DNA from: Paraphysomonas bandaiensis
Taxonomy: Eukaryota; Chrysophyceae
NCBI GenBank assembly: GCA_965644295.1
Contig: CBFFRP010000399.1
Location: forward strand, 62,001 to 126,000
Direction: 5' to 3'
DNA: 64,000 nt
Below, in pieces: positions 11,545-22,134 of the stretch (within the stretch, counting starts at the first letter, position 1; every line of letters starts with the position of its first letter). Under the pieces are notes generated by a model. That model had not been told where the DNA came from. It was given only the letters and a program-made list of their open reading frames with translations, and searched no databases. The translations under genes and the position numbers were made by a program.

Positions 11545-11889
11545 CTAAGAAAATGAATCATTCAAGCGCTGTGTGCTGTTGGTAAAGTAAAATGTGTCTC
11601 CGATATACAAACGTTCTTTTGTCCCAGCGATGTCATTTGTCACAACAGTGCAATAATCCGGATGGACTCGATACCTATTTGTTTTTTTCTTGTTTTGCAT
11701 ACGCTTATAATGGAACTTTCCACGGAAGAATTGCACGGTTAATTTCCAAAGCGATGCATCCTGCTCAATACTTGGATCAATTCGAAGCTGCTTCCTTGGC
11801 TTATACTTTATACTTGGATTTTTCACACCACCCAGGCTCCGATTTAACTCTTTACGACTGAGGACGACTGTAGCAGTTGCACTTAACAT
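11545..11889 (-). CDS. Small basic orphan protein, family member C
   Basis: A 114-residue single-exon frame, the third paralogue in this region (with 6524-6901 and 9025-9381). The core reads EQDASLW, then seven residues, RGKFHYKRMQNKKK and YRVHPDY. As in A and B, the N-terminus is a short hydrophobic-start MLSATATVV, the middle is basic and the tail is Ser/Thr/Asp-rich. The three copies share the pattern S-x-W-x(7)-[GA]-[SK]-F-H-x-x-R-[LM] followed by Lys-rich sequence and H-P, although overall identity is low. No signal peptide or TM segment is seen. Function is unknown; the family looks lineage-specific. Confidence 0.62.
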   Translation of the reverse strand: MLSATATVVLSRKELNRSLGGVKNPSIKYKPRKQLRIDPSIEQDASLWKLTVQFFRGKFHYKRMQNKKKTNRYRVHPDYCTVVTNDIAGTKERLYIGDTFYFTNSTQRLNDSFS

Positions 11890-12365
11890 TGTGGTTAGAT
11901 TACAACTACTACAGTATAACTTCTATGGTGAGATGCAATTATTTTGTTAACATCCCATTGTTTTGGGACTTGTTGTCTGGTGTTTGTCATGCAGCTTGAA
12001 GAGACGAGGACTTGTGTGTGCGCACGACAATTCCCAGAAAAGGGCAATATGTGGTCAATAAATATTGCTACAAAAACCATTAAAAACTACCCGTTAACGG
12101 ATATTTTCCGGATGGAGTTCAACACAAAAAAGATTCTTCCATCATTAAAAATGATAAGCAAGTGTCCTCATGTCACCTCGGAGTTATCACAACATGCCTA
12201 TTTGGTAATTATATGTCTAGATCTTAATAGACAGTGCATGGGGAGGAAAATCGAAAAATACGACAGAGTTTTATAGATTATGATCATAGTAGGCGTTGTT
12301 AAATATTCGTCCTGAGAGCTGCAATAATTCATTAACGTTTCTATTTTAGTAATTCGGTTGATAAG
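11890..12365. other. Intergenic region between divergent genes
   Basis: Separates small gene C (-) and the MFS gene (+) and must contain both promoters. An open plus-strand frame of 110 codons (11944-12276) has no recognisable features, and I do not call it a gene. Confidence 0.5.
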
Positions 12366-14223
12366 ATGAAAGATCCTGAGTCTCGAGTACTCTCATATTA
12401 TATGATTCTACCAGTGGTATTTTTGTACTTTGCTGTTCTCTTTGGTATAGCTCCTTTAGCCCCTCAAATTCACATTCAAGTTGTATGCACTGCAATGGAT
12501 GCTGAGGATTGCGAATCCTCTCGTGTGTCTAGCCAAGCTAGTCTTCTAAACGCTATTGCTGGAACTGCTTTAAGTGTGCCGTCAATTATTACCTGTGGAA
12601 TATATGGGTCGATTTCGGATAAGTATGGTAGGAAAGTAGCAATATTATTGCCTATAGTCGGTGTCGGCATATTGTGTATATCATACTGTATCGCTGCAGT
12701 TGAAATATTACGCCCTATATATACCCTGGTTTTACTCATTAGTGCGAATATATTCATGGGCCTTACTGGATCATATATAACGTTTGTCATGGGTATAATA
12801 TGCTTTGTTTCTGATGCGACTGTTCTCATTCCAGAATCGCGTAAAAAAGCGTATTCCTTCACAGAGGCGACTATATTTGCTCCTCAAGTTATATCGCCAG
12901 TTCTTACCGGTATATGGGTTAAATACCATGGATTTTTATTACCCACTGCTCTTGGCAGTATATTGAGTGCTGTCAGTGCTATATATCTTCTGTTTTACGT
13001 TCCTGAGTCACTTCCCCGCGACACGGAGTCACGCCTACAGCCCCTAACAGTCCACCCTTTTCAGACTTTAACGAATTTAAAGTTTTTATTTAAATATAAA
13101 ACTGCAACTGGTACTTCACCGCTACCCTATGTTGGCACAGCATTTTTCCTTTTCTTTATGGCAGTCACTGGACAGCAGGGGATGCGAATAGTATATCTTA
13201 AACATCGGTTTGACTGGGATGCTGCCTACATTGGTATATATGACGGCATGGAAGGACTGTGTACTACTCTTTCAATGGTTTTTGCTCCACTGTTGCTAGT
13301 ATATTTGAATCCTTTTCAGCAGCCACTGAAAGTTATATCGTGGATACAAATCGGCTATTTCTTTCGGTAGGTCAATGATAATTCCAATATATAGACCTGT
13401 TGATACACCACATATATTTATATGTCAATCACTATGACGATGCTTATATATTTCAAAGTGGAGTGCACTTCCCGCTTAATTTGTTTCTGCATTGTATATT
13501 TCACGATTATACAATTATGGTTTTTAGCATGAGTGTTGTGGTGCTGCACTGTATTGTCCTTATCAAACAAAGTAACATAAACAGTTAACGATTAAACGAA
13601 ATGTTGGAAGTAATCTGACTTTATTTCTCAGGTCACTGCATTGGATGCTATTTGGTATTATGACTTCAAGTGCGGGAATTTTTTCCCTTTTACCGCTTCT
13701 GTTATTGTGTGGACCGATATCACCTTATACCCGAACTATCTTGTCAAATAGCGTGCCTCACGAAGCTCAAGCACAAATTTTCTCTGCCTTTTCTGCGATA
13801 GAAGGGGCGGCATCATTACTTGCGCCTGTATATGGAGTTGTGCTGTCGGTTTTATTCGACATCAACGCGGCGTACTTAATATTTGAAATTATGGCGTTTG
13901 TTGCTTTTGTATCATTCAGCCTGATTTGGTATGTTCGGAAAAACGAGATGATATATAGAAATTTACCAGACGATTCTATTTTAAGGCGGGCCAGGCAAAG
14001 TGAAGAGTCATTGACGCTTCATCACTTATCTGCTGGGAGCGTAGACCGTCCACATACAATGTCGCCAGCAATGTATGACCAGCGTCGGAGATTATTAAGT
14101 GAATCGGATGCCCATCATTTGCGTGTTAATGAGACTGATGAAAAGAGTCGTGTGGATTTAGGACATGATTGTGTGGATGAAAGTGATCAAAGTCAAGCGA
14201 GAGCAGTGTCCTCTCATATGTAA
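12366..14223 (+). CDS. Major facilitator superfamily transporter (SLC46-like)
   Basis: Two exons, 12366-13366 and 13632-14223 (intron GTAGGT...CTCAG, 265 bp), give 530 residues. About twelve hydrophobic segments are visible. The loop after TM2 has the MFS signature GSISDKYGRKVAILLP, the form used by SLC46 (proton-coupled folate) and bacterial tetracycline-type carriers. The second half keeps a weaker repeat of the fold (LLLCGPISPYTRTILSN). A hydrophilic tail of about 90 residues, rich in Ser, Asp and Arg, follows TM12. Likely a proton-coupled importer of a small organic solute in the plasma or lysosomal membrane; the substrate cannot be read from sequence. The last 68 codons plus 3' flank lie inside the 703-bp duplication; this copy belongs to the intact gene. 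Confidence 0.85.
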
Positions 14224-14721
14224 TTCTACTCAGTATGAATTGCAAATGTATCATGAATAAAAGGTTATTACTATGCAGCAGAAGGTGGCCAGTGGCTAGG
14301 GAACAATATATAGAATTGCAATAATTGACAATCCCCTGAAACCATATTTGAAGTAAAGTATTGCACGGCAGATACTCTTTTACTCAAGTATAGTTTAATA
14401 ATAGTAATAACTTCTTATTTCGAACACGATCGTTTCTAGATATGCCACTTTCATAATCTGCTTTAACCAAGGACTAGTATGTAGTAAGCAGAAGAAATAT
14501 ATACTATATAAGGGCAAGCAGCCCTTTATCTTTTATATGTCACAGTAATACTCATTGTATATTACGCATTTACAAAATCATTTTTTCCCTCTGGATCGTC
14601 TTCTTTGGGCAATCGAAACCAATTTACTCCATAAGTACCTCGCTACAACTGGTGCATTGCCAGATCTAATCAAATTATACGCGATTCCAGTAACAATAGG
14701 TGCTGCAAATCGCACAGCTGC
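14019..14721. repeat. 703-bp tandem duplication, unit 1
   Basis: Identical by eye to 14722-15424. The unit contains the last 68 codons of the MFS gene, the short spacer, and (antisense) the last 47 codons of the DnaJ gene. The flanking bases differ on both sides (14018 t against 14721 c; 14722 t against 15425 a), so the junction shows no microhomology. In this unit the MFS end is functional and the DnaJ end is the spare fragment. Confidence 0.95.
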
Positions 14722-15424
14722 TCATCACTTATCTGCTGGGAGCGTAGACCGTCCACATACAATGTCGCCAGCAATGTATGACCAGCGTCGGAGATTATTA
14801 AGTGAATCGGATGCCCATCATTTGCGTGTTAATGAGACTGATGAAAAGAGTCGTGTGGATTTAGGACATGATTGTGTGGATGAAAGTGATCAAAGTCAAG
14901 CGAGAGCAGTGTCCTCTCATATGTAATTCTACTCAGTATGAATTGCAAATGTATCATGAATAAAAGGTTATTACTATGCAGCAGAAGGTGGCCAGTGGCT
15001 AGGGAACAATATATAGAATTGCAATAATTGACAATCCCCTGAAACCATATTTGAAGTAAAGTATTGCACGGCAGATACTCTTTTACTCAAGTATAGTTTA
15101 ATAATAGTAATAACTTCTTATTTCGAACACGATCGTTTCTAGATATGCCACTTTCATAATCTGCTTTAACCAAGGACTAGTATGTAGTAAGCAGAAGAAA
15201 TATATACTATATAAGGGCAAGCAGCCCTTTATCTTTTATATGTCACAGTAATACTCATTGTATATTACGCATTTACAAAATCATTTTTTCCCTCTGGATC
15301 GTCTTCTTTGGGCAATCGAAACCAATTTACTCCATAAGTACCTCGCTACAACTGGTGCATTGCCAGATCTAATCAAATTATACGCGATTCCAGTAACAAT
15401 AGGTGCTGCAAATCGCACAGCTGC
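14722..15424. repeat. 703-bp tandem duplication, unit 2
   Basis: Second, directly repeated copy. Here the DnaJ 3' end is the functional one and the MFS tail (14722-14926) is a detached fragment without promoter or start. The junction creates a chimeric open frame (14555-14926) that should not be annotated as a gene. Identity suggests a very recent event or an assembly error. Confidence 0.95.
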
Positions 15425-16060
15425 AGAGATAGCCGCAGGAAATCTAAATATAGCCACAATTGGAACAATTACTCCTAATATTACAAATTTATTTGCCACT
15501 GCAATATTCCACAATGGAGTAAAATTTCCATTATCTGCAGCCTTTAGGGCATACTCAAATTCTTCCTTCACTTCGGCTGAATAATCATTCCACGCCTCTT
15601 TAATGATATCAATATCTTCCCAAACAGAATTAAAAGTGTCTCGAGATTGTTGCTCAGTTGATTGAGTTTGAGTGCGTTGGTACCACCGACTACCAAGAGA
15701 ATCATACTGTTTGCGCTTCACAGGATCCGAAAGCACATCGTACGCGCTCGATAGCTTTTGAAATCGATCCTTTGCGGTTGGATCATTAGGGTTCATATCA
15801 GGATGGTGTTTTTTAGCTTGATGGAAATAAGCCTTCTTGATTTCTTGTTGTGATGCCGTTTTAGAAACACCCAGAATAGCATAGAGATCTTCTTGTGTAG
15901 TGTAATTACTAAAATGTCTGCTGTGATCACACGTATAGAGCATGGGAAAACGTTGAATATGTGGCAATAGCGAAGGAAACGTTAGACGAACAACCATAGA
16001 ACGAACACTTATTGAGAGTGGGCTCTTAGTTCGTAACGTACGAAAGTGGCGGAGGAGCAT
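15281..16060 (-). CDS. Mitochondrial membrane-associated DnaJ (HSP40) protein
   Basis: An uninterrupted 259-residue frame. Residues 1-45 are rich in Arg, Ser and Leu with almost no acidic residues, as in a mitochondrial presequence. A J domain spans about 58-122 ([20 protein letters not shown]) with the essential HPD motif (KKHHPDMNP), which stimulates HSP70 ATPase. The C-terminal part has hydrophobic stretches ([14 protein letters not shown] and [13 protein letters not shown]) followed by a basic end, RRRSRGKK, so the protein may be anchored in the inner membrane. No zinc-finger or CTD-type substrate domain is present, making it a type III J protein. It converges on the MFS gene and its last 47 codons are duplicated upstream. 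Confidence 0.85.
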   Translation of the reverse strand: MLLRHFRTLRTKSPLSISVRSMVVRLTFPSLLPHIQRFPMLYTCDHSRHFSNYTTQEDLYAILGVSKTASQQEIKKAYFHQAKKHHPDMNPNDPTAKDRFQKLSSAYDVLSDPVKRKQYDSLGSRWYQRTQTQSTEQQSRDTFNSVWEDIDIIKEAWNDYSAEVKEEFEYALKAADNGNFTPLWNIAVANKFVILGVIVPIVAIFRFPAAISAAVRFAAPIVTGIAYNLIRSGNAPVVARYLWSKLVSIAQRRRSRGKK

Positions 16061-16529
16061 TGCTAATAACTAATACAGTAGTATGATATGGAGATGACAA
16101 TTTCTTAATTTGCAAACAAGATGCAACAGTTAATATTTCCTAAGTCTGAATACTACAATAAGATAGCATACTGAAGCAATTTAAGACTGGTTGTCGATGT
16201 ATTAACCTGCATACCAAAGGGCACGATTGCCCTATCCTAGCAATACTACTATATACTGTATATACACATATCCTACTGCTGAAGTATTGGTGCACTGGAG
16301 GACTAGCTTCCAAAAATCCAACATCCGTACCGATTATTTGGGTTTTGTTCACCTTTTGTTTTTTCGGATTCTCCACTGTAGTATACGGTATACAGTGAAT
16401 ACATCTACATCTGCAAGCCTGTCGATATGTCTTTATGAGGTCCTATTGGCCTATTGGTGATGCGATGTAGAACCTTCGATTGATAGATCATACGAATCAC
16501 ACACATTCCACTGGTCAATATTTCCAGTG
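16061..16529. other. Divergent promoter region DnaJ / PHB2
   Basis: Intergenic DNA between the DnaJ and PHB2 starts. It contains palindrome-like TATAC motifs (tactatatactgtatatac near 16248 and gtatacggtatacag near 16382) resembling those near 19330-19360. No gene is supported. Confidence 0.45.
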
Positions 16530-17696
16530 ATGGATAAACTGAAGCAAGCGTTCAATAAAGCAGCATCAAAAGTTCCTAAGGGAATGCCCAAAGGTGGGGG
16601 TGGTGGGACTGGAAAACTTGTTTCAAAAGTAGCTGGTCTTGCAGTTGGTCTGGGCTTTAGTGGCTACGGCTTATACCACTCCATTGTAACAGGTTGATAT
16701 ATATAATCAATAAATCATAGTTAATATACATATATAGTGAAACCTGGACATTTGGGGATTATTTACAATAGATTTGGCATCGGGTCTCAGCAAGGTGTTC
16801 AGGAAATTGGAGTCTGCAGAGAAGGATTAAATTTTGTTATTCCATGGTTTCAAAGAGCTATTATATATGATGTGCGAACTAGACCTAAAGCAATCAACTC
16901 GATAAGTGGGAGTAAAGGTAGTGTTGATATCTCCTGCGTGATAGGTATGTAATGTAATAATGTGCACGTGGATACAGATCTGCAGATGGTTGAGATATCT
17001 TTACGTGTACTCTACAAACCTGATCCCAACAACCTCCCATTTATATACCGACGCCTGGGATATGGTCAGTAAAGTATGAATGTAGTGTACGCAATAATTT
17101 CTATGGCAGATTTCGACGAGCGCGTACTGCCATCAATTGTCAATGAGGTAACCAAGGCAGTTGTTGCCCGGTTCAATGCGTCTGAACTCCTCACAAAGCG
17201 TGAGGCTGTCAGCAAGATGATACGCGAAATGCTCATCCAGCGCGCGGCCGATTTTCATATTTTGCTAGACGATGTGTCAATCACCCATCTCGCCTTCTCG
17301 AAGGATTACACTGCTGCCGTCGAAGCCAAGCAGGTAGCTCAGCAGGACGCCGAAAGGGCTCGATACATCGTGGATAAGGCCCTTCAGGAAAAGAGAAGTA
17401 TCATTATCCGCGCTGAAGGAGAAGCAGCGGCTGCTGAGCTTGTTGGAAAGGTATGGCTTGCTGAAGGCTATCTTCTATGTATTGGAGTGATGCGATTCTG
17501 TAATGTACAGGCCATTCAGGCTAATCCCGCTTTCATCCAGCTTCGGCGCATTGACGCCGCAAGGGAGGTGGCAGAGATGGTGGCCGGATCTCAGAATGAG
17601 GTATATTTGAATGCCGATAACTTGCTTTTGAACCACCTTGGGGAGGTGCCAGAACAGGTCGCAGAGATGAAGGGCAAAAAAGGCTGGCTCTGGTAA
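16530..17696 (+). CDS. PHB2: Prohibitin-2
   Basis: Five exons: 16530-16692, 16738-16917, 16978-17064, 17110-17450 and 17511-17696; 318 residues. It follows PHB2 throughout: N-terminal hydrophobic anchor (AGLAVGLGFSGYGLY), NRFGIGSQQGVQEIG, GLNFVIPWFQ, joined GSK-DLQMVEISLRVL, DERVLPSIVNEV, VARFNASELLT, DDVSITHLAFSKDYTAAVE and the coiled-coil EAKQVAQQDAERARYIV. PHB2 alternates with PHB1 in the ring complex of the inner mitochondrial membrane that supports cristae, the m-AAA protease and mitophagy. Introns are 45-60 nt; the first has a GTTGAT donor and one acceptor (gatacag at 16971-16977) is fixed by the DLQMV junction. The C-terminal GKKGWLW is unusual. The neighbours DnaJ, ISCA2 and OXCT are also mitochondrial. 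Confidence 0.96.
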
Positions 17697-18586
17697 GAGT
17701 CTTTGCACACTATGAGTGTGTATCCCCTCCGTAGGACATTCTTAGCTTATTATTATATACTGGTACGTTATGCGTGTTAAGAGAGATATTAGTTTCAAGC
17801 TGAATATGCATCGAATTAAATCCTAACGCAGAAATATCATTGATTAACCACTGACCAGAATTTAATAAACAATGTGATCTACACGTAGAGTCAGTTTTCA
17901 AGGCCTCAAAATTCTCGTGGAGCCTTATGAAAGAGTACATTTTATATATCGTATTGGAGTAAGTATATTCCTTTAAGATAGAGCTGTATTTTCGTTTAAT
18001 AAAGTGTTAAACAAACTGGTATATGTTGTCAAAAATACTGTATAGCTAGCTGTATAACTGTGAAACCGAAGTATTATACTGATTCAAGATACGGAAGTTA
18101 TCAATGGCTGCTATTAGAAAGCTGAAATTGTGCTGATCATGTTCTATCTGACACAATGATACTCTATCCGCCTAGGGTAAAAGGACACAGTGGTGCATAT
18201 ACTCAATAATAATTTATTTAGTCTATAACTGATTGAAACGTTACTGAAGTACTGTTTCAAACCATTTCAAATTACTTTCTCTAGTAGAATCTAGACACTG
18301 CACTGTTCTAGAGTATTCAGTAGTACAGTAGATCGCAATATGTTGTACATATCAAGATAATATGATTGTATGACTTCACGTAAAGTTATGAAAGATTGGG
18401 AGATTTTTAAATAACAAGCGTTGGGCTCTATGAAATTACACGACAGCAGTATACTTCGATAAACTATTTCATCAGAATATTTATAATATTACGACTGAGG
18501 AATGACATCAATGCTTTCGTTTTCCTACGAGTACATGTAATCTAACTAGTGTAGAAATAACCTAATCTTGACACACTAATTCGTAT
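17697..18586. other. Intergenic region between convergent PHB2 and ISCA2
   Basis: About 890 bp of AT-rich DNA. A 76-codon minus frame at 17710-17940 has no supporting features. I see no RNA gene or repeat. Confidence 0.55.
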
Positions 18587-19145
18587 CTAATCAATGGCAG
18601 GATTCGCGGAGAACGCCTTCAGTGCGAATGACGAACCACATCCGCATGCAGATTCACTTTGGGGGTTATTTACAACTGCAAAAGCATTCTTGATTAGCTC
18701 CTGCTCATAATCTACGGTAGATCCTTTAACCAGCTCGAAACTAGATTCATCAACAACAACAGTTGCTCCATCCTTGGTGAAAACTCTGCAAAATGTCAGC
18801 ACAGCATTTGAATCAATCTACTTCGCCACGTACTTGTCATCGGAGGAGAGTGTATCATCCGATTCCATTGAGAAAGCGTACTGAAATCCAGAGCATCCTC
18901 CGCCATCCACAGCTAGTCGTAATATCAAACCATCATTGTTCGATTTCTTGCGAAGTTCATTTATTCTCTGTTCAATATATTCAGAACAAAATCTGATTTA
19001 TAAAAAAGCAAACCTTTGCACATGATTTCGTTATAATAAGCATTTCATCCAAATTATGAGATACGGATTCTGCGAAACTTCTCATGAGAGGACTGTATAC
19101 ACGCTGCACACTGAAGAGCTTTCGCACAGTGATACCACGAATCAT
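18587..19145 (-). CDS. ISCA2: Mitochondrial iron-sulfur cluster assembly protein ISCA2
   Basis: Three minus-strand exons: 19145-19014, 18967-18834 and 18785-18587; 154 residues; introns of 46 and 48 nt keep phase. The N-terminus (MIRGITVRKLFSVQRVYS) looks like a mitochondrial presequence. The A-type carrier fold follows: RLAVDGGGCSGFQYAFSM with the first conserved Cys, VFTKDGATVVVDESSFELVK, and the C-terminal pair in SACGCGSSF. VKGSTVDYEQELI and NNP match ISCA2 better than ISCA1. With ISCA1 and IBA57, ISCA2 makes [4Fe-4S] clusters for mitochondrial enzymes such as aconitase and lipoyl synthase. It is divergent from OXCT across 466 bp, so the two may share a bidirectional promoter. Confidence 0.93.
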
Positions 19146-19611
19146 TACTTTGCTACACTATTATCTATTACTATTGCTATTTTGTTAACAGAATAAACTG
19201 GTAGATGGTGAGGATGTTAGTGTCCACTGTAAGTGCAGTTCTATGAAGTTATTTCATGTCAACATGTACTGTACATGTGTATATAGACGAGAGAAGGAAG
19301 GTCTTCCAGACAATCCTCCTGTTCAAGAACATACCGTATACGGTGTATACAATTGTATACTTTCCCGTATATTGGCGATTGGCATATTTTGGGGACAGGA
19401 ATACAGTGTATAGATGCACACTGTGGTATGCAATTTCAACACTGAATTCTGTGTATCGGAGTGTATATGCAACTCATAGTTCCACATCATACTGCAGTTG
19501 CATGGTCATAATATATTGTTATCCATATCACCCACAGCAACTATCTGCATAGTTATTGTACAGGAGAATAATAAATAGAGTTATTCCAATCTAATCCAGC
19601 CATAAGTCCAA
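19146..19611. other. Divergent promoter region ISCA2 / OXCT
   Basis: 466 bp between two divergent mitochondrial genes. It includes a cluster of gtatac-type palindromes (accgtatacggtgtatac and neighbours, about 19331-19362). The 98-codon open frame at 19256-19552 overlaps these and is not supported as a gene. Confidence 0.5.
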
Positions 19612-21357
19612 ATGAATATCTTGTGTCAAAGCGTATCTAGACGATCGGTCTCCTCTACTTTCTGGCGCAGAGCATTGTCGTCAAAGGTCTACAAATCAGC
19701 TAAAGAAGCTGTTGCTGATATTCCTGACGGCGCAACACTGTAATATATTTAAACCTTGTTGACGTACGTATGTTGCTTATGATATTATCAGTTGCGTTGG
19801 CGGGTTTGGACTGTGTGGTATTCCTGAGAATCTTATCGGCGCTCTTCGCGAAGCAGGACCGAAGTATGAATCCATGAATCTTACATTTCCTATATTTAGT
19901 TTTACTGCAGGAATCTCACATGTGTTTCTAACAATGCTGGTGTGGATGACTTCGGCCTGGGGTTGTTGCTGCAGACTAAACAAGTCAAGAAGATGATATC
20001 CAGCTATGTTGGAGAGAATAAAACATTTGAACGACAATGTATTATCTGTCATATTATTTATTTTTTGTATTATAAATGTATATACAGATTTGACTGGTGA
20101 GTTAGAGGTTGAGCTAACACCCCAGGGTACTCTCGCGGAGCGTCTGCGAGCGGGAGGTGCCGGTATCCCTGCTTTTTACACCCCCACCGCGTACGGTACA
20201 AACATACATGAGGGGGGCGTTCCAGTGAAGTACAACACTGATGGGTCTGTAGCAATCGCAAGTGCACCTAAAGAATCTCGTGAGTTCAATGGACGAAACT
20301 ATGTGATGGAAGAAGGGATTGTTGGTGACTACTCTCTGGTGAAGGCTTGGAAGGGCGACACGGATGGAAACCTTGTCTTCCGCGCAACCGCCCGTAACTT
20401 TAACCCCGATTGTGCCAAGGCAGGCAAGGTGTGCATTGCTGAGGTTGAAGAGCTTGTACAACCCGGTGAACTCTCGCCAGATGACATCCACTTGCCAAGT
20501 GTGTACGTAAACCGCATTGTCAAGGGAGAGCGTTACGAAAAGCGCATAGAGCGACTAACAGTTGCTAAGCCGGAAGGAGCAGCACAGGAAACCAAGAATG
20601 CTAAGTCGTCCAGCCGAGACCGCATTGTAAAGAGGGCCGCAAAGGAATTCAGGGATGGCATGTATGTCAACCTGGGCATCGGAGTGCCCACTCTGGCCAG
20701 TAACCATATTCCGAAAGGGATGAGCATCATGTTGCAGTCGGAGAACGGCCTCTTAGGTGTGTATTATCATTCTGTCCTAATATGAGTCATATAAGTCGCT
20801 GACAGGAATGGGTCCCTACCCTCAGGAGGGAAAGGCTGATGCTGATCTCATTAACGCTGGCAAGGAGACCGTCACGTACGTCCCAGGATCGTCCATATTT
20901 TCTTCCTCCGAGTCCTTTGCCATGATTAGAGGTAAACACGTGGACCTCACAATTTTAGGGGCCCTCGAGGTCAACCAGTATGGAGATCTTGCTAATTGGA
21001 TTATTCCGGGAAAGATGGTGAAAGGTATGGGTGGGGCTATGGATTTGGTTTCCTCCGGCAACAAGGTTCGTGCTCTGTGAAGAGTTTTCAATCTTTGATT
21101 TTTTTACGCAGGTTGTGGTCACAATGGAACACTGCTCGAAGACTGGTGCCCCGAAAATTCTCAAAAGCTGTGCACTTCCTCTCACTGGAAAGAAAGTAGT
21201 GAGCCTTATCATCACTGAGATGGCCGTTTTCGAAGTCTCTCCTACTGAGGGACTTACTCTCATTGAGAAGGCCCCCGAAGTGTCGGTCGATGATATCAAG
21301 GCTAAAACAGAGGCGCCTTTCAAGGTGTCCGAGAACCTCATCGACATGCAGCAGTAA
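19612..21357 (+). CDS. OXCT1: Succinyl-CoA:3-oxoacid CoA-transferase (SCOT), mitochondrial
   Basis: Six exons: 19612-19739, 19792-19863, 19911-20038, 20088-20756, 20806-21065 and 21112-21357; 500 residues, close to the animal length of about 520. A Ser/Arg-rich presequence ([15 protein letters not shown]) precedes the A subunit half ([53 protein letters not shown]) and the B subunit half ([15 protein letters not shown]). The catalytic glutamate lies in QSENGLLG, cut by an intron in the last Gly codon. [20 protein letters not shown] and VTMEHCSK are typical. The enzyme moves CoA from succinyl-CoA to acetoacetate for ketone-body use; in some protists the same family acts as acetate:succinate CoA-transferase. 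Introns are 46-52 nt. Confidence 0.95.
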
Positions 21358-22134
21358 TTGATTAGCTGTATGCCACAACATCTTGTCTGTCATTTTCTTG
21401 AATTTAACTTTGTGATAGATACGTAACGAATATATTGCTATTACAGCTTGTTGTTAGTACCTTTTCTGTGACATGACGAGCGATATTCGCTATGGCCTTT
21501 TGGACTCTAAAATGTGGTAGCGATGTATAGTGAACAACAGAGAAAATTGATCATAATTTGATTGCATTAAATATACGCTAGTTCGTGTGTTCCTGATGTA
21601 GATATTTAGTGCTATGTTCTGTAAAGATTTCGTACTACTCTAAGCTCTAAGGACTTTCAGTGTAGTAATGCAAACGTTGTGATTGTTACGAATATCAGTT
21701 ACTTTGAATAGGGGCGAGAATTAATAACTAACTATTGCTACTTCTATGCAGCGATCATATTTGAGCATTTGATTAAAAATGAGAGACATCTGAGAAAATT
21801 GTAAAAAAAGAATATCAAAATTTTTTACTTAGCATTATAAACGAAGGCTAAGACTCAAGATAACGATAAGTCAGGCAATGAACAGAGTGCTACTTAGTAT
21901 TCCTATATAGACACTCCACGTAAGCAAATACATCACTGCATGGTCGATATCACACTTATAAAATCTCCATTAGCAGGAACAATTGTGATATGGAAGTTCG
22001 CACATATCGAAGACTGCTCAGCTACATAGATATAATAGCTACCTATCCTCTGAGCTGAACTACAATGTATATACAGTATTTAATAAGATTGGCAATAGTG
22101 AACACCTAAAGTCTGATATGTAGCTTAACCTGCG
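21358..22134. other. Intergenic region, nothing recognised
   Basis: About 780 bp of AT-rich DNA between the convergent 3' ends of OXCT and the globin gene. No open frame, repeat or RNA is supported. Confidence 0.55.

Noticed and set aside
11944-12276. 110-codon plus-strand frame
   Set aside because: No recognisable composition or motif; lies in the divergent promoter region.
14555-14926. 123-codon plus-strand frame
   Set aside because: Chimera made by the tandem duplication junction: antisense DnaJ tail followed by a detached MFS tail.
15258-15584. 108-codon plus-strand frame
   Set aside because: Antisense to the DnaJ coding sequence.
19256-19552. 98-codon plus-strand frame
   Set aside because: Tyr/Thr-rich composition arises from gtatac repeats; no family features.
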